Under the pieces are notes generated by a model, which made no database searches, was not told where the DNA came from, and saw only the letters and a list, made by a program, of their open reading frames with translations. The position numbers and the translations under genes are program-made. A stretch of DNA of 64,000 nucleotides from Poindextera sp965277425. GTDB lineage: Bacteria; Pseudomonadota; Alphaproteobacteria; Caulobacterales; Caulobacteraceae. Each line of letters begins with the position of its first letter. Position 1 is the first letter of the stretch. This document shows positions 18,695 to 28,103 of the stretch, in pieces. The stretch covers positions 62,001 to 126,000 of the forward strand of contig CBDICR010000005.1 in NCBI GenBank assembly GCA_965277425.1. The letters run 5' to 3'.

Positions 18695-19696
18695 TCAGGC
18701 CGGGGCGAAGGCCCTGCCGGCGGTGAAGGCGGTCTTCTCCGCCAGGCCGGCCTTGGCCGCCTCATATTCCGCGGCAAGCCGGGCGACCAGCTCGCCGGCG
18801 CTGGGGACATGCTTGACCGCCCCGATGCCCTGGCCGCAACCCCAGATGTCGCGCCAGGCCTTGGCTTCCTGATTGCCGCCGGAGCCGAAGTTCATTTTCG
18901 ACGGGTCGGCTTGCGGCAGATTCTCGGGATCCAGGCCCGCCTTCAGGACCGAGGGGCGCAGATAGTTGCCGTGCACGCCGGTGAACAGGTTTGTGTAGAG
19001 GATGTCTTCGCCGCCGCTTTCGACGATCATCTGCTTGTACCCCTCCGCGGCCCGGGCTTCCTCAGTGGCGATGAAGGCCGAGCCGATATAGGCGATGTCG
19101 GCCCCCATGGCCTGGGCGGCCAGAATCGCGCCGCCGTTGGCGATGGCGCCGGAAAGCGCGATCGGTCCATCGAACCAGCCCCGCAGTTCCTGAACGAAGG
19201 CGAACGGCGACAGGCCGCCTGCGTGGCCGCCCGCGCCGGCCGCCACCGGAATGAGCCCGTCGGCGCCCTTTTCGACCGCCTTGTGGGCGAAGCTCTGGTT
19301 GATCACGTCGTGCAGGACGATCCCGCCCCACCCGTGCACGGCGTCATTGACGTCCTCGCGCGCGCCCAGCGAGGTGATCACCAGCGGGACACGGTATTTG
19401 GCGCAGAGCTCGACGTCTTCCTCGAGGCGGTTATTGGTCTTGTGCACGATCTGGTTGACCGCGAAGGGCGTGGACGGCGCCTCGGGGTGAGCGCGGTCCC
19501 AGGCCGCCAGCGTCTCGGTGATCTGGGCCAGCCATTCGTCCAGCTGCGAAATCGGCCGGGCGTTCAGCGCCGGAAACGAGCCGACGATCCCGGCCTTGCA
19601 CTGGGCGATGACCAGCTCGGGGCCGGAGATGATGAAGAGCGGCGAGCCGATCACCGGCAGCCTGAGACGATCACGAAGCACGGGCGGCAGGGCCAT
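18695..19696 (-). CDS. Nitronate monooxygenase family protein
   Basis: A 333-residue FMN-dependent TIM-barrel oxidase of the nitronate monooxygenase (2-nitropropane dioxygenase) family, which oxidises alkyl nitronates to carbonyls and nitrite. Visible features are the N-terminal RLRLPVIGSPLFIISGPELV, the GAGGHAGG phosphate/flavin loop with the family histidine, and ALSGAIANGGAILAAQAMGADIAYIGSAF. The start at 19696 (MALPPVL) gives the usual family N-terminus. It is 92 bases downstream of the unrecognised zinc-ribbon gene on the same strand, so both may be one unit. Confidence 0.9.
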   Translation of the reverse strand: MALPPVLRDRLRLPVIGSPLFIISGPELVIAQCKAGIVGSFPALNARPISQLDEWLAQITETLAAWDRAHPEAPSTPFAVNQIVHKTNNRLEEDVELCAKYRVPLVITSLGAREDVNDAVHGWGGIVLHDVINQSFAHKAVEKGADGLIPVAAGAGGHAGGLSPFAFVQELRGWFDGPIALSGAIANGGAILAAQAMGADIAYIGSAFIATEEARAAEGYKQMIVESGGEDILYTNLFTGVHGNYLRPSVLKAGLDPENLPQADPSKMNFGSGGNQEAKAWRDIWGCGQGIGAVKHVPSAGELVARLAAEYEAAKAGLAEKTAFTAGRAFAPA

Positions 19697-19788
19697 GGAA
19701 ACTCTCTGAGCCAGGAAATTGGGAATTCGGGAATGTCGTCCGAATAACCTGAACAATTTACGCTGTAAAGTAAATCTGGCCGTCGGCG

Positions 19789-20508
19789 TCAGCCGCCGTT
19801 GAAGAGCGCATCCGCCAAGGCCGGCCAAGCCTCATACGGCCGCAGCGGCGCGCGCAGGGTCTGGTAATGGCGCTCGCAATAGGCGGTGAAAATGGCGCGC
19901 GCGGCGTCCTCGTCCTGATCCGTGACGGCGAGAAGATGCAGGCAGCGCGCGATCACCGACGGCGCCAGGAAGGCTTGCTCGATCGTAAAGCCGGTCACCA
20001 CGCCGGCGACGCGGACCGGAAGGCCGTTCGGGCCGGGCTGCGGCGGATTGCGGGCGCCGTTCAGGTCCAGGAAACAGACGCCGAGATAGGCGGCGAGCGC
20101 ATCGGCCTCGCGCCCTTGCTGGTCCAGCAGCGAGGCCTTGGCCAGGTTGAAGTCACGGTAGCCGCCCAACTCCAGCCGCCGCATATGCTCGAAGGCGCGG
20201 TGGGAGATCAGCGAGGCCGCGACGTCGTCCGGTTTCGGCTCGCGCCCGAACCGGATAACCAAGGACGCCCGCTCGGCCTCCAGGTCTTGCTCGTCCAGGA
20301 GGGGCCGCAGCGGAGAGGCGCCGCCGCGCTCGCGGGACAGCTCCCACTGCATCTCCAGCGCCTCGGCGTCCGCCTCGGTGACCAGGACGCGCTCGCGGTC
20401 GAGCGGCCGCGTGCGAACCAGGATCTCCTGGCCGCAATAGGGACAGGGTCCCGAACGCGTCGGCCATTCGGGAAGGTCGCGATGACAATAGGGGCAGGCG
20501 CCGTCCAT
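19789..20508 (-). CDS. Unrecognised protein with N-terminal zinc ribbon
   Basis: A 239-residue soluble protein that I do not recognise. It begins with a C4 zinc-ribbon (CPYC near residue 5 and CPYCG near residue 22), then a charged helical linker (EADAEALEMQWELSRE). The C-terminal two-thirds is helical, with RRLELGGYRDFNLAKASLLD and ADALAAYLGVCFLDLNGARN resembling TPR-like or helical-repeat packing. No signal peptide or membrane helix. The start at 20508 places the ribbon at the extreme N-terminus; an in-frame start 42 bases upstream exists. It precedes the nitronate monooxygenase gene by 92 bases. Confidence 0.65.
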   Translation of the reverse strand: MDGACPYCHRDLPEWPTRSGPCPYCGQEILVRTRPLDRERVLVTEADAEALEMQWELSRERGGASPLRPLLDEQDLEAERASLVIRFGREPKPDDVAASLISHRAFEHMRRLELGGYRDFNLAKASLLDQQGREADALAAYLGVCFLDLNGARNPPQPGPNGLPVRVAGVVTGFTIEQAFLAPSVIARCLHLLAVTDQDEDAARAIFTAYCERHYQTLRAPLRPYEAWPALADALFNGG

Positions 20509-20948
20509 CCGCCCCGTCGCCGTGTAGGCTTGTATCCGTCGTCCACCCATCCCAGCCCCTTGGGTCCGGCCGCTCGAATCCCCACCGCTCCCAAGCTGCG
20601 AGGCTGGCCAGCGCTTGTGGCGGAACCAAGGCGGGCGGGCCCCGCCGCGGGCGCCTGCAAAGGTGGCGCATGGCTAGGCCGAGGCCCTTGAGCGGACCGC
20701 CAAGCTTGAAGTGACGATCACCGAACCCTAAAGGGACAACAGCTTGGAAGTCTAACGCCCAATCCCCCGCGCCGCGATCGGTTCAGGGCGAAGGCTTCGA
20801 AAATTGCGGCGTTTCGAACTGGAAACACAGCGGCGATGTTGACCTCCTATAGGGCCGGCCCAATGTCAGGCCGTGACGGAGCCGCGCTCGGCGCCCATGC
20901 ATCCGTCGCAGGTCATCCCACCGCTCCTTTGGAGGCATCGATATATTG
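20509..20948. other. Intergenic region upstream of the RND operon
   Basis: About 440 bases between divergent genes. Open frames here are low-complexity shadows. GGAGG at 20931-20935 serves the adaptor gene. No regulator gene of the TetR or MarR type that often flanks RND pumps is present, and I see no convincing operator palindrome. Confidence 0.4.
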
Positions 20949-22184
20949 ATGGCCGTGCGAAGACGATTTCGCTGGGCTTTCGTGGCATTGGCCATCATCG
21001 CCGTCGCCATGGTGGCGTGGGTAGTCTTCCACAAGAAGCCCGCCCATGCCGCCGCGCCGCAGGCGGTCCCGGTTACCGCGGTCAAGGCCGTGGCGCAGGA
21101 TGTTCCGGTCACCATCACCAGTCTGGGGGCGGCCCAGGCCTGGGTCAGCGACACCATCCTCGCCCAGGTGAGCGGCAAGCTGCTCAGCGTCAATTTCGCC
21201 GATGGCGCCGACGTCAAGGCGGGCCAGCTGCTGGCCCAGGTCGATCCGGCCCCCTACCGGGCCGCGCTGACCCAGGTGGAAGGGACGCTCAAGCATGATC
21301 AGGCCCTGCTGGCCGGCGCCAAGATCGACCTGGCGCGCTATCAGGCCCTGGCCGCACAGGACTCGATCGCACGCCAGCAGGTCGATGACCAACAAGCGCT
21401 CGTCGAGCAGGACAAGGGGACGGTTCTCGCCGACGAAGGGGCGGTGGCCACCGCCAAGGTCAACCTCGGCTGGTGCCGCATCCTCTCCCCGGTCTCCGGA
21501 CGCGCGGGCGTTCGTCTTGTCGATCCGGGCAATCTGGTCAGCGGCGGCGGCTCGATCAACAGCACGCCAGCCACCTCGGCCGCAACCACCACCAGCGGCG
21601 GATCGACCGCGACAGCCGGCTCCGGCGGCTCGAATGGCGGATCAGGCATTGTCATCATCAATCAGATCCAGCCGATCGCCGTCACCTTCACCGTTCCCGA
21701 GGGCGACTTTCAGCGCCTGATGACGGTCTCCAACGGATTTCGCACCCCGCTGACGACCGCGGCGGCCAGCCAGGAGACCGGCGCGCCGCTGGGCGTCGGC
21801 TCCTTAAGCGTCGCCGACAATCGGGTCGATCCGGCCACCGGGACCGTCGAGCTGAAGGCCCGCTTCAACAACGCCAACAACCAGCTCTGGCCCGGGCAGT
21901 TCGTCAACGTCACGCTGACGCTTCAGACGCTTCCCAACGCGATCACGATCCCGGTGTCGGCTGTAAACCAGGGACCGAAGGGCGCCTTCGCCTTCGTGGT
22001 CGGTTCGAACAACAAGGTGTCGATACGTCCGATCGCGGTGGCTTTGACGGAGGGCCAGACCGCGGTGATCAAGAGCGGCATTAAGCCGGGCGAGATCGTG
22101 GTCACCGACGGCCAGATGATCCTGAAGGACGGTTCGCCGGTCAGGATCGTTCAAACCGCGCCGGCCGGGCAACCAAGCTCTTGA
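20949..22184 (+). CDS. RND efflux periplasmic adaptor subunit (MFP)
   Basis: Links an inner-membrane RND pump to an outer-membrane channel. The product is about 411 residues with an N-terminal membrane anchor (FVALAIIAVAMVAWVVF) and a first lipoyl half (ITSLGAAQAWVSDTI). An alpha-helical hairpin (residues about 100-160) follows, then the second lipoyl half, VTFTVPEGDFQRLM barrel strands and a C-terminal membrane-proximal domain. A Ser/Thr/Gly-rich insert (around residues 195-235) sits after the second lipoyl half. Start is ATG 20949 or TTG 20946; GGAGG lies 13 or 10 bases upstream. The stop overlaps the pump gene, so both are translated together. Confidence 0.93.
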   Translation: MAVRRRFRWAFVALAIIAVAMVAWVVFHKKPAHAAAPQAVPVTAVKAVAQDVPVTITSLGAAQAWVSDTILAQVSGKLLSVNFADGADVKAGQLLAQVDPAPYRAALTQVEGTLKHDQALLAGAKIDLARYQALAAQDSIARQQVDDQQALVEQDKGTVLADEGAVATAKVNLGWCRILSPVSGRAGVRLVDPGNLVSGGGSINSTPATSAATTTSGGSTATAGSGGSNGGSGIVIINQIQPIAVTFTVPEGDFQRLMTVSNGFRTPLTTAAASQETGAPLGVGSLSVADNRVDPATGTVELKARFNNANNQLWPGQFVNVTLTLQTLPNAITIPVSAVNQGPKGAFAFVVGSNNKVSIRPIAVALTEGQTAVIKSGIKPGEIVVTDGQMILKDGSPVRIVQTAPAGQPSS

Positions 22185-25100
22185 GCCTTTCAAGCATATT
22201 TATCCGCCGGCCTGTCGCGACGGCGCTGCTCGCACTGGCCTTCCTGCTTGTGGGGATCATCGGCTATTTCAGCCTGCCGGTGTCGTCGCTGCCGAACGTT
22301 GACTATCCGACCGTCCAGGTCAGCGCGAGCCTGCCCGGGGCCAGCCCCGAGACCATGGCCTCGAACGTCGCGACGCCGCTCGAGCGCCAGTTCGCCCTGA
22401 TTTCCGGGATCAGCCAAATGACCTCGGTGAGCTCGCTCAGTTCGACCAGCATCACCTTGCAGTTCGAGCTGGGACAGAATCTCAGCGACGAGTCCGAGCA
22501 GGTGCAGTCGGCCATCAACGCCGCCAGCGGCCAGCTGCCGACCAACCTGCCCGCCCAGCCCACAATCCGCAGGGTCAACCCAGCCGACGCGCCGATCATG
22601 ATCCTTTCGCTGAGTTCGGATACGATTCCGACCAACACGATCGACAACTATGCGGACGTCATCCTCTCGCAACGGGTTTCAGGGATAAATGGGGTGGGTC
22701 TGGTCACCATCGGCGGTCAGCAGAAGCCCGCGGTGCGCATCCAGATCGACCCGCGCAAGGTGGCGGCCCGAGGCCTGCAATACGACAATGTCCGCTCTGC
22801 GATCGTCGCCGCCACCACCAATTCTCCCAAGGGGTCGATCACCGGTCCGCAACGCGGCCTGACCGTCTACGCCAACGACCAGATCCTTTCCGCGCAGCCT
22901 TGGAATCAGCTCGTGGTCGGCTACGATGCGGGCAAGCCGGTGCTCATCAAGGATTTGGGCCAGGCGATCCAAAGCGTCGAAAACACCCAGATCGGCGCCT
23001 GGGTCTATCCGGGCATGGCCAATACCGACCCGACGCTCAAGGGTGGCCGGAGCATTCTTCTGGTCATTTTCAACGCGCCCGGCGCCAATGTCATCAAGAC
23101 CGTGGATCGGATCCGGGCGGCGCTCCCCGGCCTGCAGGCGAACATCCCTCCGGGCATCGAACTGCACGTCTTGATGGACCGCACCCAGACCATCACCGCT
23201 TCGGTTCAGGACGTGAAGCTGACCCTCTTGATCACGATCATCCTTGTGGTGCTGGTCATCTACCTCTTCCTGCGCAACGTGCGCGCGACCCTCATCCCCA
23301 GCGCCGTGATTCCCCTGGCCTTGCTGTCGGCCACCGCGGTCATGCTGCCGCTCGGCTTCAGCCTCGACAATCTCTCGCTCATGGCCTTGACGATCGCCGT
23401 GGGCTTCGTGGTCGACGACGCCATCGTCATGGTCGAGGTGATCTGGCAGCGCCTTGAGCACGGTCAGTCGGCATTCGAAGCGGCCCTGGCCGGCGCCGGC
23501 GAAATCAACTTCACCGTCATCTCGATCTCGATCTCGCTGATCGCCGTGTTCACGCCCCTGATGTTCATGGGCGGCGTGGTCGGGCTGCTCATGCGTGAGT
23601 TCGCCATCACCCTGAGCGCGGCCGTGCTGCTGTCGCTGGTGCTGACCCTGACCTTGACGCCGATGCTATGCGCCAAGTTCCTGAAACCGCCAAAGCCTCC
23701 GTCTAACGGGTTCACCCGGACGCTGGAAAAGAGCTTTCACAACCTCGAACAGAGCTATGCGCGCGCGCTGGACTTTGTCCTGCGCTTCAAGTTCGTGACC
23801 TTGATGGTCTTCTTGGCCACGATCGTCTTCGCCGGCATTCTCTACGCCACCTCCTCCACCGGCTTCTTCCCGCAGCAGGACACCGGCTTCCTCACCGGCG
23901 TTATGCTCACCTCCCAGGATGCATCCTTCGACAAGGGTTCGGCGAAGGTCCAGGCTGTCGCCAACGTGGTGAGCCAGGATCCGGACATCGCCGGATTCGG
24001 CATGTTCGTCGGTTCAGGCGGCGCCAATCAGGCCAATATGTACATCGCGCTGAAGCAGAAAAATGCCGGACGCAAGTCCTCCGCCGACCAGATCATCGCG
24101 AGACTCAGGCCGAAACTGGCCAAGCTTGTCGGCGTGCAGACCTTTCTCCAGGCGGCCCAGGACATCAATGTCGGCGGTCGCCCCGGTCAGGCTCAGTATC
24201 AATACACCCTGTCCGATTCCGACCTGACCGAACTGAACGCCTGGGCGCCGCGCCTGCTCGCCTCCTTGCAGGCGCTGCCGCAACTCAAGGACGTCAGCTC
24301 CGACCAGCAGTCCAATGGCGGAGCCCTCAACTTGAACATCGACCGCAACGCGGCGGCCCGATTTGGCATCACGCCGGCGCAGATCGACGCCGCGATCTAC
24401 GAGCTGATCGGCCAGGATGAAGTCACCCAGTATTTCACCCAGCAAAACAGCTATCACGTGGTGCTGGAAGCGCCGCCCGGACTGCAAGCGACGCCCGATG
24501 TGCTCAATTCCATGTACATCCTGTCGCCGACCACCGGCAAAACCGTGCCGCTTTCGCTGTTCGTCAAGGCCGATCCCAATGGGACAAGCAGCCTGACGGT
24601 CAGCCATCAGAGCGAATTTCCGGCCGCGACCCTGTCCTTCAATCTGGCGCCGGGCGTCGCGCTCAGCCAGGCGACCAAGGCGGTGCAGGACGCGCGCGAC
24701 AAGCTGAACGCCCCGGTGGCGCTCACCGGCGCCTTCCAGGGCACCGCCCAGGCCTTTCAGCAGTCGCTGTCCAGCGAGCCCATCCTCATCGGCGCGGCGC
24801 TGATCGCTGTCTACGTCATCCTGGGCGTGCTTTATGAGAGCTTCGTCCACCCGCTGACGATCCTCTCGACCCTGCCGTCGGCGGGCCTGGGCGCATTGCT
24901 GGCGCTGAAGGCCGCGGGACAGGACCTAAACGTCATCGGCATCATCGCGATCATTCTGCTGATCGGCATCGTCAAAAAGAACGGCATCATGATCGTCGAT
25001 GTGGCGCTGCGCCTCGAGCGCGAGCAGCACCTCAGCGCCGAAGCTGCGGTCAGGCAGGCGTCGCACCAGCGGCTGCGCCCCATCCTGATGACCACCGCCT

Positions 25101-25366
25101 GCGCGGCGCTTGGCGGATTTCCGATGATCCTCATGAACGGCACCGGCTCGGAGTTCCGCCAGCCCCTGGGCTACGCCATCGTCGGCGGGCTGGCGGTGTC
25201 CCAGGTCCTCACCCTCTTCACGACGCCGGTGGTCTATATCTATCTTGACCGTCTGCGCCGCTGGAGCGAACCCAAGTCGAGTTCGGCGGATGGCTCGCCT
25301 TATGAGCCGCATACGCGGGGCGATCCCTACCAGCCGCATCTGCCAGCCGACCCCGCGGCAAGCTGA
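22181..25366 (+). CDS. RND multidrug efflux permease (MdtB/MdtC-like)
   Basis: A 1061-residue proton-driven inner-membrane pump of the HAE1 RND family. It has twelve membrane helices and two large periplasmic porter loops. The proton-relay residues Asp412-Asp413 lie in GFVVDDAIVMVE and Lys932 in GIVKKNGIMIVD, matching AcrB D407/D408 and K940. The N-terminus (IFIRRPVATALLALAF) and the overall motifs are nearest to MdtB/MdtC-type pumps. TTG 22181 overlaps the adaptor stop as TTGA. No outer-membrane factor gene follows, so the system probably borrows a TolC-like channel encoded elsewhere. Substrates unknown. Confidence 0.95.
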   Translation: MSLSSIFIRRPVATALLALAFLLVGIIGYFSLPVSSLPNVDYPTVQVSASLPGASPETMASNVATPLERQFALISGISQMTSVSSLSSTSITLQFELGQNLSDESEQVQSAINAASGQLPTNLPAQPTIRRVNPADAPIMILSLSSDTIPTNTIDNYADVILSQRVSGINGVGLVTIGGQQKPAVRIQIDPRKVAARGLQYDNVRSAIVAATTNSPKGSITGPQRGLTVYANDQILSAQPWNQLVVGYDAGKPVLIKDLGQAIQSVENTQIGAWVYPGMANTDPTLKGGRSILLVIFNAPGANVIKTVDRIRAALPGLQANIPPGIELHVLMDRTQTITASVQDVKLTLLITIILVVLVIYLFLRNVRATLIPSAVIPLALLSATAVMLPLGFSLDNLSLMALTIAVGFVVDDAIVMVEVIWQRLEHGQSAFEAALAGAGEINFTVISISISLIAVFTPLMFMGGVVGLLMREFAITLSAAVLLSLVLTLTLTPMLCAKFLKPPKPPSNGFTRTLEKSFHNLEQSYARALDFVLRFKFVTLMVFLATIVFAGILYATSSTGFFPQQDTGFLTGVMLTSQDASFDKGSAKVQAVANVVSQDPDIAGFGMFVGSGGANQANMYIALKQKNAGRKSSADQIIARLRPKLAKLVGVQTFLQAAQDINVGGRPGQAQYQYTLSDSDLTELNAWAPRLLASLQALPQLKDVSSDQQSNGGALNLNIDRNAAARFGITPAQIDAAIYELIGQDEVTQYFTQQNSYHVVLEAPPGLQATPDVLNSMYILSPTTGKTVPLSLFVKADPNGTSSLTVSHQSEFPAATLSFNLAPGVALSQATKAVQDARDKLNAPVALTGAFQGTAQAFQQSLSSEPILIGAALIAVYVILGVLYESFVHPLTILSTLPSAGLGALLALKAAGQDLNVIGIIAIILLIGIVKKNGIMIVDVALRLEREQHLSAEAAVRQASHQRLRPILMTTACAALGGFPMILMNGTGSEFRQPLGYAIVGGLAVSQVLTLFTTPVVYIYLDRLRRWSEPKSSSADGSPYEPHTRGDPYQPHLPADPAAS

Positions 25367-25449
25367 AATCCGGCTCGCCGGGGAGGCGTCGCCGCGGGAT
25401 TGTTGTAAAGCTTCCGGCTTCCTTTCGCTTCGCTTGCGAGCCGCCCGTC

Positions 25450-26943
25450 ATGAACCGCTACGTCGCCGCTATCGACCAGGGCACGACCTCGTCGCGCTGC
25501 ATCGTCTTCTCCGCATCCGGCGACATCGCCGCGGTCGCTCAGAAGGAGCACCGGCAGATCTTCCCCAAGCCGGGATGGGTGGAACACGACGCCGAGGAGA
25601 TCTGGGCCAATGTGGTCGCGGTGGTCGAAGCCGCGCTGGCCAAGCTCTCCATCCAGGCCGCCGACCTGGCCGCCGTCGGCATCACCAACCAGCGCGAGAC
25701 GACGCTGCTCTGGGACAAGGCGACGGCCAAGCCGATCCACAACGCCATCGTCTGGCAGGACACCCGCACCGACCGGCTGGTCCGCGATCTGGGCGGGCGG
25801 ATCGGCCAGGATCGTTTCCGCGCCGAGTGCGGCCTGCCGCTCGCCACCTATTTCTCCGGGCCGAAGATCCGCTGGCTGCTGGACAACATCGACGGCGCCC
25901 GCGCGGCTGCGGAACGCGGCGATGTCCTGTTCGGCACCATGGAGACATGGCTGATCTGGAAGCTCACCGGCCAGCACGTCACCGACGTGACCAATGCCAG
26001 CCGCACCATGCTGATGAACCTGAAGACGCTGGATTGGGACGACGACCTGCTCGACGGCATCGGGGTTCCGCGCGCCATGCTGCCTCGGATCCGGCCCTCA
26101 TCGGAGGTTTATGCCAAGGCCACCGGCGTGCTGGGCGGCGTTCCGGTCGCCTCGGCGCTGGGCGACCAGCAGGCGGCCCTGTTCGGCCAGACCTGCTTCT
26201 CGCCCGGCGAGGCCAAATGCACCTACGGCACCGGCAGCTTCCTGCTGGTCAATACGGGCGCGAAGATCGTCCAGTCCAAGAACGGCCTTCTGACCACCCT
26301 CGGCTATCAGATCGGCGGCGAGAAACCGGTCTATGCGCTGGAAGGCTCCATCGCGGTGACCGGGGCTTTGGTGCAGTGGGTGCGCGACAATCTGGACCTG
26401 ATCTCCGCCGCGCCGGAAATCGAGGCCTTGGCGCGAAGCGTGGACGACAATGGCGGCTGCTATTTCGTGCCGGCCTTTTCCGGCCTGTTCGCGCCCTATT
26501 GGCGCAGCGACGCGCGCGGCGCCATCGTCGGCCTGACCGGCTACATCACCAAGGGCCATATCGCCCGGGCCGTGCTCGAAGCCACCGCCTGGCAGACCCG
26601 CGAGGTGGTCGACGCCATGGTCGCCGATTCCGGCGTCGCCCTGACCACGCTCAAGGTCGACGGGGGTATGACCGCCAATGCCCTGCTCATGCAGACCCTG
26701 GCCGATGTGCTGGGCGCGCCGGTCGTGCGGCCGGTGGTGGCCGAAACCACCTGCCTGGGCGCGGCTTACGCCGCCGGCCTGGCGGTCGGCTACTGGCCCA
26801 ATACGCAAAGCCTGCGCAAGAACTGGCGCAAGTCCGCCGAGTGGAGGCCGGCCATGGCCGCGACCACGCGCGCCGCCGGCTATCGCAAATGGAAGAAGGC
26901 GGTCCAGCGCACCTTGGACTGGGTCGACGACGACGACCTCTAA
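25450..26943 (+). CDS. glpK: Glycerol kinase
   Basis: Phosphorylates glycerol to glycerol-3-phosphate. The 497-residue FGGY-family protein has AIDQGTTSSRCIVF, the GWVEHDAEEIW segment, ITNQRETTLLWDKATAKP, WQDTRT, GDQQAALFGQ and GTGSFLLVNTG, then KVDGGMTANALLMQ in the C-terminal ATPase fold. Glycerol-binding Arg, Glu, Tyr and Asp positions appear conserved. No glpF or glpD lies beside it. The end overlaps by 4 bases the end of the convergent GH84 gene. Confidence 0.97.
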   Translation: MNRYVAAIDQGTTSSRCIVFSASGDIAAVAQKEHRQIFPKPGWVEHDAEEIWANVVAVVEAALAKLSIQAADLAAVGITNQRETTLLWDKATAKPIHNAIVWQDTRTDRLVRDLGGRIGQDRFRAECGLPLATYFSGPKIRWLLDNIDGARAAAERGDVLFGTMETWLIWKLTGQHVTDVTNASRTMLMNLKTLDWDDDLLDGIGVPRAMLPRIRPSSEVYAKATGVLGGVPVASALGDQQAALFGQTCFSPGEAKCTYGTGSFLLVNTGAKIVQSKNGLLTTLGYQIGGEKPVYALEGSIAVTGALVQWVRDNLDLISAAPEIEALARSVDDNGGCYFVPAFSGLFAPYWRSDARGAIVGLTGYITKGHIARAVLEATAWQTREVVDAMVADSGVALTTLKVDGGMTANALLMQTLADVLGAPVVRPVVAETTCLGAAYAAGLAVGYWPNTQSLRKNWRKSAEWRPAMAATTRAAGYRKWKKAVQRTLDWVDDDDL

Positions 26944-28007
26944 GCGCCCTCCATCATCGCCGCGGTGACGACATAGGCGCCGTCCAGCCACCCGACGATC
27001 TCGCGGGCGGCGGGATGGTCGATGGCGGCGTAGCGGGGGCGGAGCCTGGCGATCGTCTCGGCGCTCAGCCGATCGCGGCCCTCGTCCTGGAAGGTCTGCG
27101 CGTGGCGCCGGACCAGCCTGGCCAAGTCTTCGCCCAGCACAGCGTCGGCGGCGCGGTCGAAGGCCTCGACATATTGATAGGCCTCGCCCAGCCGATAGCT
27201 TTCGGCAAGCGTCAGGGCCGGGATCAGGCTCAAGGTCGGCTGCAGCGCCGGATTGACCGCGTGCGCCGCGATGCGCGAGCCGATCGAGGCGGTCCGGCCG
27301 GTGAAGGCGCGCAGGTGAAGGTGCGGGCTCATCCGCGGGCCGTCATTGACCGGATAGTTGTCCCAGAGGAAGGGTTTGCGCCGCAAGGCCTCGCCCACCC
27401 GGTCGAGATGGCCTGGGCTGAATTCGCGCGAACAGACCTCTTCGCCGGTCCAGAAGACCTCGATCGCCGGATCGAGGCCGGCGCCGAAGGCCTCCAGATA
27501 GCCGGCGGGCCGCGCCCCGAAGTAGCGGTCCAGGCCGGCGTCGTCGCTGTAATAGGTCGGGCAGACAATCAGTCTGGAGGCGCGGCTGCGTTCGGCGATC
27601 CAGTGGAGGATGCGCACCTGGGTCTGCGCCAGGTCCGGCAGGTCGCCGCGCATGTCGTCGAACAAGATGCCCAGATCGTCGATTCCCAGCGCGTCGAGCC
27701 ATTCCAGCTTGCGCGCCAGGGCCTGCTGCGCCTCGCCGTTGAAATCGCGGTAGATCTCGAACGGGCTTAGGCCCACGCCGAAGCGCACGCCAAGCCCGTG
27801 GCAATGGGCGGCCAGCCCGACAAGGCCCGCCTGGGTTTCCGCCGGCGGCGCCTCGCGCCAGCGGCGGCGCAGGTAAACGTCGGCCTTGGGGGCGTAGATA
27901 TAAAAGCCGTAGCCATGGGCTTTCAGGCCCTCGACCTGCGCTCGCCGCTCCGGCCAGGTCCACGGGCCGCCGTAATAGCCCTCGATCAGGCCGAGTTCGA
28001 CATCCAT
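26940..28007 (-). CDS. GH84-family beta-N-acetylglucosaminidase-like protein
   Basis: A 355-residue single-domain TIM-barrel glycosidase of the O-GlcNAcase/hyaluronidase-like family (GH84). These use substrate-assisted catalysis with a pair of adjacent aspartates. Here the start LGLIEGYYGGPWTWPER matches the family N-terminus, the Asp pair is Asp117-Asp118 in ILFDDM, and WDNYPVND near residue 240 is the conserved substrate-binding segment. There is no signal peptide, so it is probably cytoplasmic. It lacks the extra domains of secreted bacterial enzymes such as those of Clostridium and Bacteroides. Substrate may be an N-acetylhexosamine conjugate, possibly on protein or glycan. Confidence 0.85.
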   Translation of the reverse strand: MDVELGLIEGYYGGPWTWPERRAQVEGLKAHGYGFYIYAPKADVYLRRRWREAPPAETQAGLVGLAAHCHGLGVRFGVGLSPFEIYRDFNGEAQQALARKLEWLDALGIDDLGILFDDMRGDLPDLAQTQVRILHWIAERSRASRLIVCPTYYSDDAGLDRYFGARPAGYLEAFGAGLDPAIEVFWTGEEVCSREFSPGHLDRVGEALRRKPFLWDNYPVNDGPRMSPHLHLRAFTGRTASIGSRIAAHAVNPALQPTLSLIPALTLAESYRLGEAYQYVEAFDRAADAVLGEDLARLVRRHAQTFQDEGRDRLSAETIARLRPRYAAIDHPAAREIVGWLDGAYVVTAAMMEGA

Positions 28008-28046
28008 GCTCGCGCCTCGATCACGATGTGATCGGTCCCTAATGTT

Positions 28047-28100
28047 TAGAGCGGGTTGCGGGCGGAAAACCGCTTCGCACTTTTCTGCAGGCCCGCTCTA
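28047..28100. repeat. 54-bp intergenic palindrome (TAGAGCGGG ... CCCGCTCTA)
   Basis: Perfect 9-bp terminal inverted repeats (28047-28055 and 28092-28100) enclose an inner hairpin with GCGG-AAAA-CCGC-like pairing. It fills the gap between the GH84 gene and the downstream regulator gene. Near-identical palindromes of this size are scattered in many alphaproteobacterial genomes; that is recalled knowledge and not checked here. Confidence 0.7.
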
Positions 28101-28103
28101 GGC

